A stretch of 5,133 nucleotides of DNA, taken from the NCBI GenBank assembly GCA_015494375.1, contig WGBL01000058.1, forward strand, positions 1 through 5,133. Direction: 5' to 3'. Source of the stretch: Hyphomicrobiales bacterium (lineage in GTDB: Bacteria > Pseudomonadota > Alphaproteobacteria > Rhizobiales > S144-23). Shown piece by piece: positions 1-4,185 of the stretch. The position numbers and the translations under genes were made by a program. The first letter of the stretch is position 1, and each line of letters begins with the position of its first letter. Below the pieces are notes generated by a model. The model searched no databases, was not told the origin of the DNA, and was given only the letters and a program-made list of their open reading frames with translations.

Positions 1-261
1 GCCTATATTCTGACCAAGGAGGAGGGCGGGCGCCATACGCCGTTCTTTTCCAATTATCGTCCGCAGTTCTATTTCCGCACCACCGACGTGACGGGCGTTG
101 TCAAGCTGCCCGAGGGCACGGAGATGGTGATGCCGGGCGACAATGTGACGATTGAGGTCGAGCTCATTCAGCCCATTGCCATGGAGGAGGGGCTGCGCTT
201 TGCCATCCGCGAGGGCGGCCGTACCGTGGGCGCAGGCGTCGTCGCCAAAATCATCGAGTAG
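1..261 (+). CDS. tuf: Elongation factor Tu, C-terminal end (partial)
   Basis: This is the last 86 codons of EF-Tu plus a TAG stop; the rest lies upstream of the window. EF-Tu is the cytoplasmic GTPase that delivers aminoacyl-tRNA to the ribosomal A site. The visible part is beta-barrel domain III, with the near-invariant blocks GGRHTPFFSNYRPQFYFRT and TDVTG, then EMVMPGDNVTIEVELI, and the closing block GLRFAIREGGRTVGAGVV. The GGRTVGAG segment lies at the domain I/III interface, where elfamycin-resistance changes are known in other bacteria; nothing unusual shows here. No frameshift or premature stop is present. Its position directly before rpsJ matches the common str-tuf-S10 arrangement. A hairpin with terminator features begins 15 nt after the stop, so read-through into the S10 genes may be limited. 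The identification is essentially certain; which tuf copy of the genome this is cannot be told. Confidence 0.98.
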   Translation, partial: AYILTKEEGGRHTPFFSNYRPQFYFRTTDVTGVVKLPEGTEMVMPGDNVTIEVELIQPIAMEEGLRFAIREGGRTVGAGVVAKIIE

Positions 262-276
262 GCAATAGCAACAAAG

Positions 277-307
277 AGGAGCGTCCAAAGGGACGCTCCT
301 TACTTTT
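277..307 (+). terminator. Intrinsic-terminator-like hairpin between tuf and rpsJ
   Basis: A perfect 10-bp inverted repeat (AGGAGCGTCC at 277-286 and GGACGCTCCT at 291-300) encloses the loop AAAG, with a possible extra G-U pair outside it. The 3' side is followed by TTACTTTT-like sequence (T300, T301, then TTTT at 304-307). The stem is stable, but the T-run is interrupted by AC. It could be a real terminator, a partial attenuator, or a 3'-end stabiliser for tuf mRNA. Only 39 nt separate it from the rpsJ start, which leaves little room for a separate promoter downstream, so partial read-through is plausible. Confidence 0.7.
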
Positions 308-346
308 GGGAAGCTTTGAGGTCCTTTGAAAGGTTGGGTTGCGGTC

Positions 347-655
347 ATGCAGAGTCAAAACATTCGCATTCGCCTCAAGGCGTTCGATCATCGCGTGCTC
401 GATGCCTCGACGCGCGAAATCGTCAATACCGCCAAGCGGACGGGCGCCGAAGTGCGCGGGCCCATACCTCTGCCGACAAGGATCGAAAGGTTTACCGTCA
501 ACCGCTCGCCTCATATCGACAAGAAAAGCCGCGAGCAGTTCGAGATGCGCACCCACAAGCGGCTGCTCGACATTGTCGACCCGACGCCGCAGACGGTCGA
601 CGCGCTCATGAAGCTCGATCTCGCCGCCGGTGTGGATGTGGAAATTAAGTTGTAG
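347..655 (+). CDS. rpsJ: Small-subunit ribosomal protein S10
   Basis: This encodes 102 residues, the usual S10 length. S10 sits in the head of the 30S subunit and also serves as NusE, the NusB partner in transcription antitermination. The N-terminal block QNIRIRLKAFDHRVLD and the residue 35-47 stretch EVRGPIPLPTRIE are classic. The conserved loop with PHIDKKSREQFEMRTHKRL lies at residues 55-73, and the C-terminus ends in VDVEIKL. The ATG at 347 is chosen because family members begin directly before QNIRIRLKAF; an in-frame TTG at 326 would add seven unrelated residues. The ribosome-binding site is weak: the best purine run is AAAGG at 329-333, 13 nt before the ATG. The final G of the TAG stop is also the first base of a 7-bp tandem array. 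S10 is the customary first gene of the operon. Confidence 0.98.
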   Translation: MQSQNIRIRLKAFDHRVLDASTREIVNTAKRTGAEVRGPIPLPTRIERFTVNRSPHIDKKSREQFEMRTHKRLLDIVDPTPQTVDALMKLDLAAGVDVEIKL

Positions 656-717
656 CGAATAGTGAGTAGCGAATAGCGAATAGGGAATAGTGAGTACTGA
701 ATAGCGAATAGGGAATA
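655..717 (+). repeat. Nine-unit 7-bp tandem repeat (GCGAATA type) after rpsJ
   Basis: Nine consecutive 7-bp units start on the last base of the rpsJ stop codon. In order they are GCGAATA, GTGAGTA, GCGAATA, GCGAATA, GGGAATA, GTGAGTA, CTGAATA, GCGAATA and GGGAATA; a tenth unit (718-724) decays. The array is much more A+T-rich than its surroundings. Because the unit is 7 bp and most junctions read TAG, the + strand has TAG in all three frames (660, 667, 674, 681, 688, 702, 709 and 716). On the - strand the array is open in every frame and would read as YSLFAIR-type heptapeptides, which should not be taken as a gene. Similar GCGAATAGCGAATAGG runs are, to my recollection, scattered between genes in some Hyphomicrobiales genomes. 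Confidence 0.93.
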
Positions 718-798
718 GGGACCGGGCAAGGCGATTGCTTGAGTAATTTGGACTGCGGGTTGGTTAGTGCTGAGGCGCTAAGGCCCCATTGTGACACA
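718..798 (+). other. Non-coding remainder of the rpsJ-rplC spacer
   Basis: This stretch follows the 7-bp array and ends at the rplC ribosome-binding site. I see no convincing promoter. A short imperfect dyad (TTAGTG at 764-769 with CGCTAA at 776-781, one G-U pair) is present but weak and has no T-run. Together with the array it makes a 155-nt untranslated gap, where many alphaproteobacterial S10 operons have a short one. An in-frame TTG at 739 could extend rplC by 24 codons, but the added residues do not resemble L3. Confidence 0.5.
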
Positions 799-803
799 GA
801 GGA
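799..803 (+). promoter_or_regulatory. Ribosome-binding site for rplC
   Basis: GAGGA lies 7 nt before the ATG at 811. This is near-ideal Shine-Dalgarno placement and supports that start over the TTG at 739. Confidence 0.8.
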
Positions 804-810
804 ACGACCG

Positions 811-1605
811 ATGCGGTCAGGCGTGATAGCGCAAAAACTGGGCATGACCCGAATCTTCACCAAGGACGGGGAGCACATCCCCGTCACGGTCTTGAAGATC
901 GACAATTGCCAGGTCATCGCCCAGCGCACCGAGGACAAGCACGGCTACACCGCGCTGCAACTGGGCGCAGGCCGAGCCAAGGTGAAGAACGTCACCAAAC
1001 CCATGCGGGGCGTCTTCGCCCAGGCCCGTGTCGAGCCCAAGCGCAAGATTGTCGAGTTCCGCGTGAGCCCCGACAACCTCATCGAAGTGGGCGCCGAAAT
1101 CACGCCCGATCATTTCGTCCCCGGCCAGCGGGTGGATGTGACGGGCACCAGCATCGGCAAGGGCTTTGCCGGCGCCATGAAGCGACACAACTTCGGCGGC
1201 CTGCGCGCGTCGCACGGTGTCTCGATCAGCCACCGCTCCCACGGCTCGACAGGCCAGTGCCAGGACCCGGGCAAGGTGTTCAAGGGCAAGAAGATGGCCG
1301 GCCACATGGGCGCACGGCGCGTCACAACCCAGAACCTCGAGGTGGTGAGGGCCGATGTCGCGCGCGGGCTTTTGCTGATCAAAGGGGCAGTGCCGGGCGC
1401 CAGGGGCGGCTGGGTGCTCGTGCGCGACGCCATCAAGAAGCCGCTGCCCGACGACGCGCCGCGTCCTGGTGCGTTTCGTGCGCCCGCAACGGGTGACGAC
1501 GATGCGAAAGTGGCAAAGGGTGAAGCTGCGATCGAAGCCGAGACCAAAGGCGAAGCGGCGGCCGAGGGAGCAGGCGCTGCTGAAGCCGAGGGAGGCGCAC
1601 AATGA
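811..1605 (+). CDS. rplC: Large-subunit ribosomal protein L3 with an acidic Ala/Glu-rich C-terminal tail
   Basis: This encodes 264 residues, against 209 in E. coli. L3 is an early 50S assembly protein whose long central extension reaches toward the peptidyl-transferase centre. The start MRSGVIAQKLGMTRIF is typical. The core barrel includes PGQRVDVTGTSIGKGFAGAM (residues 104-123) and HNFGGLRASHGVS (126-138). The loop has GSTGQCQDPGKVFKGKKMAG (145-164); Gln149 corresponds by motif to the E. coli glutamine methylated by PrmB. The core ends near IKKPLP (208-213). The last 50 or so residues are low-complexity, with about 17 Ala and 12 Asp/Glu against 5 Lys/Arg, which is unusual for an rRNA-binding protein. 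Alphaproteobacterial L3 proteins often carry such tails, so this looks like a lineage trait rather than a fusion. The stop overlaps the rplD start (ATGA), implying translational coupling. Confidence 0.98.
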   Translation: MRSGVIAQKLGMTRIFTKDGEHIPVTVLKIDNCQVIAQRTEDKHGYTALQLGAGRAKVKNVTKPMRGVFAQARVEPKRKIVEFRVSPDNLIEVGAEITPDHFVPGQRVDVTGTSIGKGFAGAMKRHNFGGLRASHGVSISHRSHGSTGQCQDPGKVFKGKKMAGHMGARRVTTQNLEVVRADVARGLLLIKGAVPGARGGWVLVRDAIKKPLPDDAPRPGAFRAPATGDDDAKVAKGEAAIEAETKGEAAAEGAGAAEAEGGAQ

Positions 1606-2270
1606 AGGCCGAGGTGACGACACTCGATGCCGAGAAGGCCGGTGCGATCGAGCTTCCCGATGCCATCTTCGGGCTCGAGCCACGGGTGGACATTCTCCAT
1701 CGCATGGTGCGCTATCAGCTCGCCAAGCGCCGCGCCGGCACCCATGCCACCAAGGATCGCTCCCAGATCCGTGGCACGGGCGCCAAGATGTATCGCCAGA
1801 AGGGCACCGGCCGGGCCCGCCACGGCGACCGCAAGGTGCCCCAATTCCGCGGCGGCGGCAAAGCCTTCGGCCCCAAGCCGCGCAGCCACGCCATCGGTCT
1901 GCCCAAACGGGTGCGGGCGCTGGCCTTGCGCCATGCGCTCTCGGCCAAGGCACGGGCGGGCGAGCTTGTGGTCCTCGACAAGGCGGAGTTGGCTGCCCCC
2001 AAGACGGCGGACCTCGCTAAGCGGTTCGCCAAGCTCGGGCTCGGCTCGGCCCTCATCGTTGATGGCGCCGAGATCGACGACAACTTTGCGCTTGCCGCGC
2101 GCAATTTGGTGGGCATCGATGTGCTGCCCGTCCAGGGGCTCAATGTCTATGACATCTTGCGGCGCGAGAAGCTGGTGCTGACGCGAAAGGCCATTGCGGC
2201 CATCGAGGCCCGGTTTGCCGGCAAGACCCACGGGAAGGGTGGCGCCGAGAAGGTGGAGGCGCGCGGCTGA
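1602..2270 (+). CDS. rplD: Large-subunit ribosomal protein L4
   Basis: This encodes 222 residues, slightly longer than most L4 proteins because of a basic, glycine-containing tail (residues 207-222). L4 is an early 50S assembly protein that binds 23S rRNA domain I, and its long loop lines the exit tunnel beside L22. The loop is clear: RGTGAKMYRQKGTGRARHGD at 57-76, then KVPQFRGGGKAFGPKPRSHA at 78-97. The globular C-terminal half has APKTADLAKRFAKLG (132-146) and FALAARNLVGIDVLP (162-176). The ATG overlaps the rplC stop by 4 nt, with GGGAGG (1590-1595) 6 nt upstream, so initiation is probably coupled to L3. In E. coli, L4 represses its own operon through an S10 leader; no such leader is recognisable here. 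A 9-bp tandem duplication covers the stop codon. Confidence 0.98.
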   Translation: MKAEVTTLDAEKAGAIELPDAIFGLEPRVDILHRMVRYQLAKRRAGTHATKDRSQIRGTGAKMYRQKGTGRARHGDRKVPQFRGGGKAFGPKPRSHAIGLPKRVRALALRHALSAKARAGELVVLDKAELAAPKTADLAKRFAKLGLGSALIVDGAEIDDNFALAARNLVGIDVLPVQGLNVYDILRREKLVLTRKAIAAIEARFAGKTHGKGGAEKVEARG

Positions 2271-2280
2271 GGCGGCTGAG
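2263..2280 (+). repeat. 9-bp tandem duplication across the rplD stop codon
   Basis: GCGGCTGAG occurs twice head to tail (2263-2271 and 2272-2280). It duplicates the rplD stop in frame, so a second TGA follows at 2277-2279. The octamer GAGGCGCG also recurs at 2256, 2284 and 2309, which suggests that the rplD end and early spacer arose by local duplications. Confidence 0.8.
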
Positions 2281-2373
2281 AGCGAGGCGCGACTGCACGA
2301 TTGACGGCGAGGCGCGCGGCCAAACCGGGGACCACGCCCAGACCGGGATTGAGCATTGTGAGGCTTTGAGGCA
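2281..2373 (+). other. Upstream half of the rplD-rplW spacer, non-coding
   Basis: This untranslated stretch lies between the rplD end and the 27-bp array. It holds two copies of GCGAGGCGCG (2282-2291 and 2307-2316), a second copy of GAGGCGCGCGGC (2309-2320; the first, at 2256-2267, is the rplD end) and two copies of GACCGGG-like sequence. I see no promoter, terminator or RNA gene here. Confidence 0.55.
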
Positions 2374-2482
2374 GCGGGTGGGACGATGACCGAGGTGAGA
2401 GCGGGTCGGTCGATGAGCGGAGTAAGAGCGGGTAGGTCGATGAGCGGAGCCGAAGCGGGTGGGACAAATGACCGAAGCGGAA
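2374..2482 (+). repeat. Four-unit 27/28-bp tandem repeat containing the rplW start codon
   Basis: Four diverged units are adjacent: 2374-2400, 2401-2427, 2428-2454 (27 bp each) and 2455-2482 (28 bp). All begin GCGGGT and carry an ATG at the same place (2386, 2413, 2440 and 2468). Units 1 and 4 share GCGGGTGGGAC and then ATGACCGA. Units 2 and 3 share GGTCGATGAGCGGAG (starting at 2406 with one flanking mismatch, and at 2433). The unit 4 ATG is the true rplW start. Units 1-3 are therefore copies of the rplW initiation region; unit 4 has one extra base before its ATG, so the other three ATGs are out of frame with rplW. Confidence 0.88.
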
Positions 2483-2490
2483 GCCTATGA
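2386..2490 (+). other. Possible upstream ORF overlapping the rplW start (34 codons)
   Basis: Starting from the ATG in repeat unit 1, a reading frame runs through units 2 and 3 (27 bp is nine codons, so their ATGs are in phase) and stops at a TGA at 2488-2490, 23 nt inside rplW in another frame. The peptide would contain the repeated motif RAGRSMSG. No strong Shine-Dalgarno precedes the ATG at 2386; GGGTGGG lies 4 nt before it. Expression is unproven. It could be a leader peptide, a device for handing ribosomes to rplW by termination-reinitiation, or a passive result of the duplication. Confidence 0.25.
2444..2455 (+). promoter_or_regulatory. 12-nt element before rplW, shared with rplB
   Basis: GCGGAGCCGAAG ends 12 nt before the rplW ATG. 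The identical 12-mer ends 11 nt before the rplB ATG (2970-2981). The element contains GGAG and GAAG purine cores that could act as distant or alternative ribosome-binding sequence. A regulatory role is an inference; shared ancestry of the two initiation regions is an alternative. Confidence 0.45.
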
Positions 2491-2761
2491 CGTCATCCTG
2501 GCGCCCGTGATCACCGAGAAGGCGACGGAGGCGTCCGAGCACAACAAGGTGGTCTTCCGGGTTGCCAAGAAGGCCACCAAGCCCGAGATCAAGGCCGCGG
2601 TTGAGCTCCTGTTCAAGGTCAAGGTCAAGGCCGTCAACACCTTGAACCGCAAGGGCAAGACCAAGCGCTTTCGCGGCCGGGTGGGCCGGCAGAGCGATGT
2701 CAAGAACGCCATTGTGACCCTCGAGGAGGGGCACACGATCGATGTGACCACAGGGCTGTGA
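2468..2761 (+). CDS. rplW: Large-subunit ribosomal protein L23
   Basis: This encodes 97 residues, the family-typical length. L23 sits at the rim of the exit tunnel and is the docking site for trigger factor and the signal recognition particle. Visible motifs are YDVILAPVITEKAT (residues 7-20, with the Glu of ITEK in the usual chaperone-contact area), NKVVFRVAKKATKPEIKAAV (26-45), LFKVKVKAVNTLN (48-60) and the basic RKGKTKRFRGRVGRQSDVKN (61-80), ending AIVTLEEGHTIDV. The ATG at 2468 fits family N-termini; a GTG at 2459 would add only three residues. The ribosome-binding site is poor, with GGTGGG about 4 nt upstream, and the start lies in the last unit of a 27-bp repeat. rplW usually follows rplD closely; here 197 nt intervene, so ordinary translational coupling from rplD looks impossible. 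Confidence 0.97.
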   Translation: MTEAEAYDVILAPVITEKATEASEHNKVVFRVAKKATKPEIKAAVELLFKVKVKAVNTLNRKGKTKRFRGRVGRQSDVKNAIVTLEEGHTIDVTTGL

Positions 2762-2803
2762 GGGCGCCTCGGCCGGGGGCTGGTGTGGGTGCGAGATTTC
2801 GGC
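2762..2803 (+). other. Start of the rplW-rplB spacer, G-rich
   Basis: This short G-rich stretch contains CGGCCGGGGGCTGGTG, which resembles the first 16 bases of a 35-bp repeat unit downstream (12 of 16 matching by eye), so it may be a decayed extra unit. A 5-bp GC stem (2766-2770 with 2776-2780) has no T-run and is not a terminator. Confidence 0.4.
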
Positions 2804-2908
2804 GAGCCGGGAAGCGACGGCGCGTAACGGATTCGGTGGAGCCGGGAACTGGTGGCGAGTAAGGAAACTGCTGGGGCCGGGAAACGGCGGCGAGACGAAA
2901 CGGCGGTG
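2804..2908 (+). repeat. Three degenerate 35-bp tandem units upstream of rplB
   Basis: Three units of exactly 35 bp (2804-2838, 2839-2873 and 2874-2908) each begin GAGCCGGGAA or GGGCCGGGAA and end in a CTG- or GTG-type triplet. Their middles carry a GGCGCG/GGCGAG block at the same offset. Divergence is high (about two thirds identity between units 1 and 2 by eye), so the array is old or evolving freely. Units 1 and 2 contain TAA (2823 and 2860), so this is not a coding repeat in those frames. Confidence 0.75.
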
Positions 2909-2969
2909 TGAGTGTGGGATTTGGAAATGCGAGAGGCGCGGGGCTTGATGGTGTGAGCCCCCGCGGTGC
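2909..2969 (+). other. End of the rplW-rplB spacer
   Basis: This untranslated stretch includes a 9-codon ATG...TGA frame (2927-2956, MREARGLMV) with a weak GGA upstream. Nothing shows that it is expressed. No promoter or RNA gene is recognisable. Confidence 0.4.
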
Positions 2970-2981
2970 GCGGAGCCGAAG
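2970..2981 (+). promoter_or_regulatory. 12-nt element before rplB, shared with rplW
   Basis: This second exact copy of GCGGAGCCGAAG is followed by GGTCGAGACGAG and then the rplB ATG. The last bases (GAAGG, 2978-2982) lie 10 nt before the ATG and are the best Shine-Dalgarno candidate for rplB. The downstream linker also resembles that of rplW (GGT, then GGGAC or GAGAC), suggesting copied initiation regions. Confidence 0.5.
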
Positions 2982-2992
2982 GTCGAGACGAG

Positions 2993-3829
2993 ATGGCGCT
3001 GAAATCATACAAACCGACAACGCCGAGCCGGCGCGGGCTCATACTGGTCGACCGCAGCCAGCTCTCGAAGGAAAAGCCCGTCAAGCATCTGACCGAGGGG
3101 CTGACCAAGAAGGGTGGGCGCAACAACACCGGTCGCATCACGGCGCGCCGGCGCGGGGGCGGGCACAAGCGGCGCTATCGGATGATCGATTTTCGTCGCC
3201 GCAAGTTCGATGTCCCGGCGACGGTCGAGCGGCTCGAGTACGACCCCAACCGAACCGCCTTCATTGCGCTTATACGTTATCAGGACGGCGAGCAGTCCTA
3301 TATTCTTGCGCCGCAGCGACTGGCGGTGGGCGACACGGTGATCTCGGGCGAGCGCGTCGACGTCAAGCCGGGCAACGCTATGCCCATGCGCAACATGCCC
3401 ATCGGCACCATCATCCACAACGTGGAGATGAAGCCCGGCAAGGGCGGCCAGATCGCGCGCGCGGCCGGTGCCTATGTGCAGCTCGTCGGCCGCGATGCGG
3501 GCTATGCCATTCTGCGCCTCAACTCGGGCGAGATGCGCATGGTGCGCGCCGAATGCATGGCAACGGTCGGCGCGGTGTCGAACCCCGACCATGCCAACAT
3601 CAAGCTCGCCAAGGCGGGTCGCAGGCGCTGGCTCGGCAAACGTCCGGCGGTCCGCGGTGTCGCCATGAACCCGGTCGATCACCCGCATGGCGGCGGTGAG
3701 GGCAAGAGCTCGGGCGGGCGCCATCCGGTCACCCCCTGGGGGCAGCCGACCAAGGGCAAACGGACACGACGCAATCGCGCGAGCGACCGTCTCATCATCC
3801 GCTCGCGCCACTTGAAGAAGAAGCGATAA
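2993..3829 (+). CDS. rplB: Large-subunit ribosomal protein L2
   Basis: This encodes 278 residues, the normal length for alphaproteobacterial L2. L2 is a primary 23S rRNA-binding protein at the subunit interface, needed for subunit association and peptidyl transfer. The N-terminal MALKSYKPTTPSRRGLILVD and GGRNNTGRITARRRGGGHKR (residues 41-60) are typical. The OB-fold region includes VERLEYDPNRTAFIALI, and the SH3-like part includes GDTVISGE and MPIGTIIHNVEMKPGKGGQI. The signature RGVAMNPVDHPHGGGEG (221-237) holds His230, equivalent by motif to E. coli His229, which is important for activity. The ATG at 2993 matches family N-termini; an upstream in-frame GTG (2966) would add nine unrelated residues. 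It follows an unusual 231-nt repeat-bearing spacer, so coupling to rplW translation is unlikely. Confidence 0.98.
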   Translation: MALKSYKPTTPSRRGLILVDRSQLSKEKPVKHLTEGLTKKGGRNNTGRITARRRGGGHKRRYRMIDFRRRKFDVPATVERLEYDPNRTAFIALIRYQDGEQSYILAPQRLAVGDTVISGERVDVKPGNAMPMRNMPIGTIIHNVEMKPGKGGQIARAAGAYVQLVGRDAGYAILRLNSGEMRMVRAECMATVGAVSNPDHANIKLAKAGRRRWLGKRPAVRGVAMNPVDHPHGGGEGKSSGGRHPVTPWGQPTKGKRTRRNRASDRLIIRSRHLKKKR

Positions 3830-3875
3830 GACAAGAAGAAGCCAAGAAACCTGGATGAAAGGGTGAGCAGGCGCC

Positions 3876-4154
3876 ATGGCACGCTCGGTTTGGAAAGGCC
3901 CGTTTGTTGACGGCTATCTCTTGAAGAAGGCCGAAAAGGCGCGCGAGTCGGGCCGCAAGGAGGTGATCAAGATCTGGTCGCGGCGCTCGACGATCCTGCC
4001 CCAGTTCGTCGGCCTGACGTTTGGTGTCCACAACGGCCGCAAGCACATTCCGGTTCTCGTGACCGAAGACATGATCGGCCACAAGTTCGGCGAGTTTGCG
4101 CCGACCCGCACCTACTACGGCCATGCCGCCGATAAGAAGGCGCGGCGAAAGTAG
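3876..4154 (+). CDS. rpsS: Small-subunit ribosomal protein S19
   Basis: This encodes 92 residues, the standard length. S19 binds 16S rRNA in the 30S head with S13 and contacts the A-site finger of 23S rRNA. Visible motifs are ARSVWKGPFVDGYLLKK (residues 2-18), KIWSRRSTILPQFVGLTFGV (32-51), HNGRKHIPVLVTEDMIGHK (52-70) and the end block GEFAPTRTYYGHAADKKARR (72-91). The ATG at 3876 lies 46 nt after rplB. GGTGA at 3862-3866, with 9 nt spacing, is a good match to the anti-Shine-Dalgarno and supports the start. The gene is intact and unremarkable. Confidence 0.98.
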   Translation: MARSVWKGPFVDGYLLKKAEKARESGRKEVIKIWSRRSTILPQFVGLTFGVHNGRKHIPVLVTEDMIGHKFGEFAPTRTYYGHAADKKARRK

Positions 4155-4173
4155 AGCGCTGAGAGGAGAGAGC

Positions 4174-4178
4174 GAGGA
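4174..4178 (+). promoter_or_regulatory. Ribosome-binding site for rplV
   Basis: GAGGA lies 7 nt before the ATG at 4186, inside a purine-rich rpsS-rplV spacer (GAGAGGAGAGAGCGAGG). It fixes the rplV start at 4186 rather than the upstream in-frame start at 4096 inside rpsS. Confidence 0.8.
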
Positions 4179-4185
4179 AAGAGCG

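Noticed and set aside
323..333. Palindrome CCTTTGAAAGG upstream of rpsJ as an operator
   Set aside because: It is short, includes the only plausible ribosome-binding purines, and its single-base centre prevents a full RNA hairpin. There is no supporting partner site.
326..346. TTG-initiated extension of S10 by seven residues
   Set aside because: The added residues are absent from S10 proteins, and the GAGG before the TTG is only 4 nt away.
262..346. E. coli-type S10 leader for L4 autoregulation
   Set aside because: The region is too short, and the only clear hairpin looks like a terminator. That leader is known from gammaproteobacteria.
764..781. Hairpin before rplC as a terminator or riboswitch
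   Set aside because: It has only six pairs including one G-U, no T-run, and no recognisable riboswitch core.
739..810. TTG-initiated 24-residue extension of L3
   Set aside because: The ATG at 811 has a well-spaced GAGGA and yields the canonical L3 N-terminus.
511..938. Minus-strand ORFs with repeated YSLFAIR heptapeptides
   Set aside because: They arise only because the 7-bp array has no stop codons when read in reverse. The flanks are antisense to rpsJ and rplC.
817..1953. Long antisense ORF opposite rplC and rplD (378 codons)
   Set aside because: It is the complement of two certain ribosomal genes in G+C-rich DNA, where antisense frames stay open by codon bias. Its translation resembles no family.
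2766..2780. GC-rich hairpin after rplW as a terminator
   Set aside because: The stem is five pairs and is followed by G-rich sequence with no T-run.
2374..2908. CRISPR array
   Set aside because: Units are directly adjacent with no unique spacers, are diverged, and no cas gene is present.
3005..3877. Antisense ORF opposite rplB (290 codons)
   Set aside because: It lies almost exactly opposite L2 and its composition is that of a mirrored basic protein. There is no credible start signal.
4096..4185. Extended N-terminus for L22 starting inside rpsS
   Set aside because: It would overlap S19 coding sequence, and the residues match no L22. The ATG at 4186 has a good ribosome-binding site.
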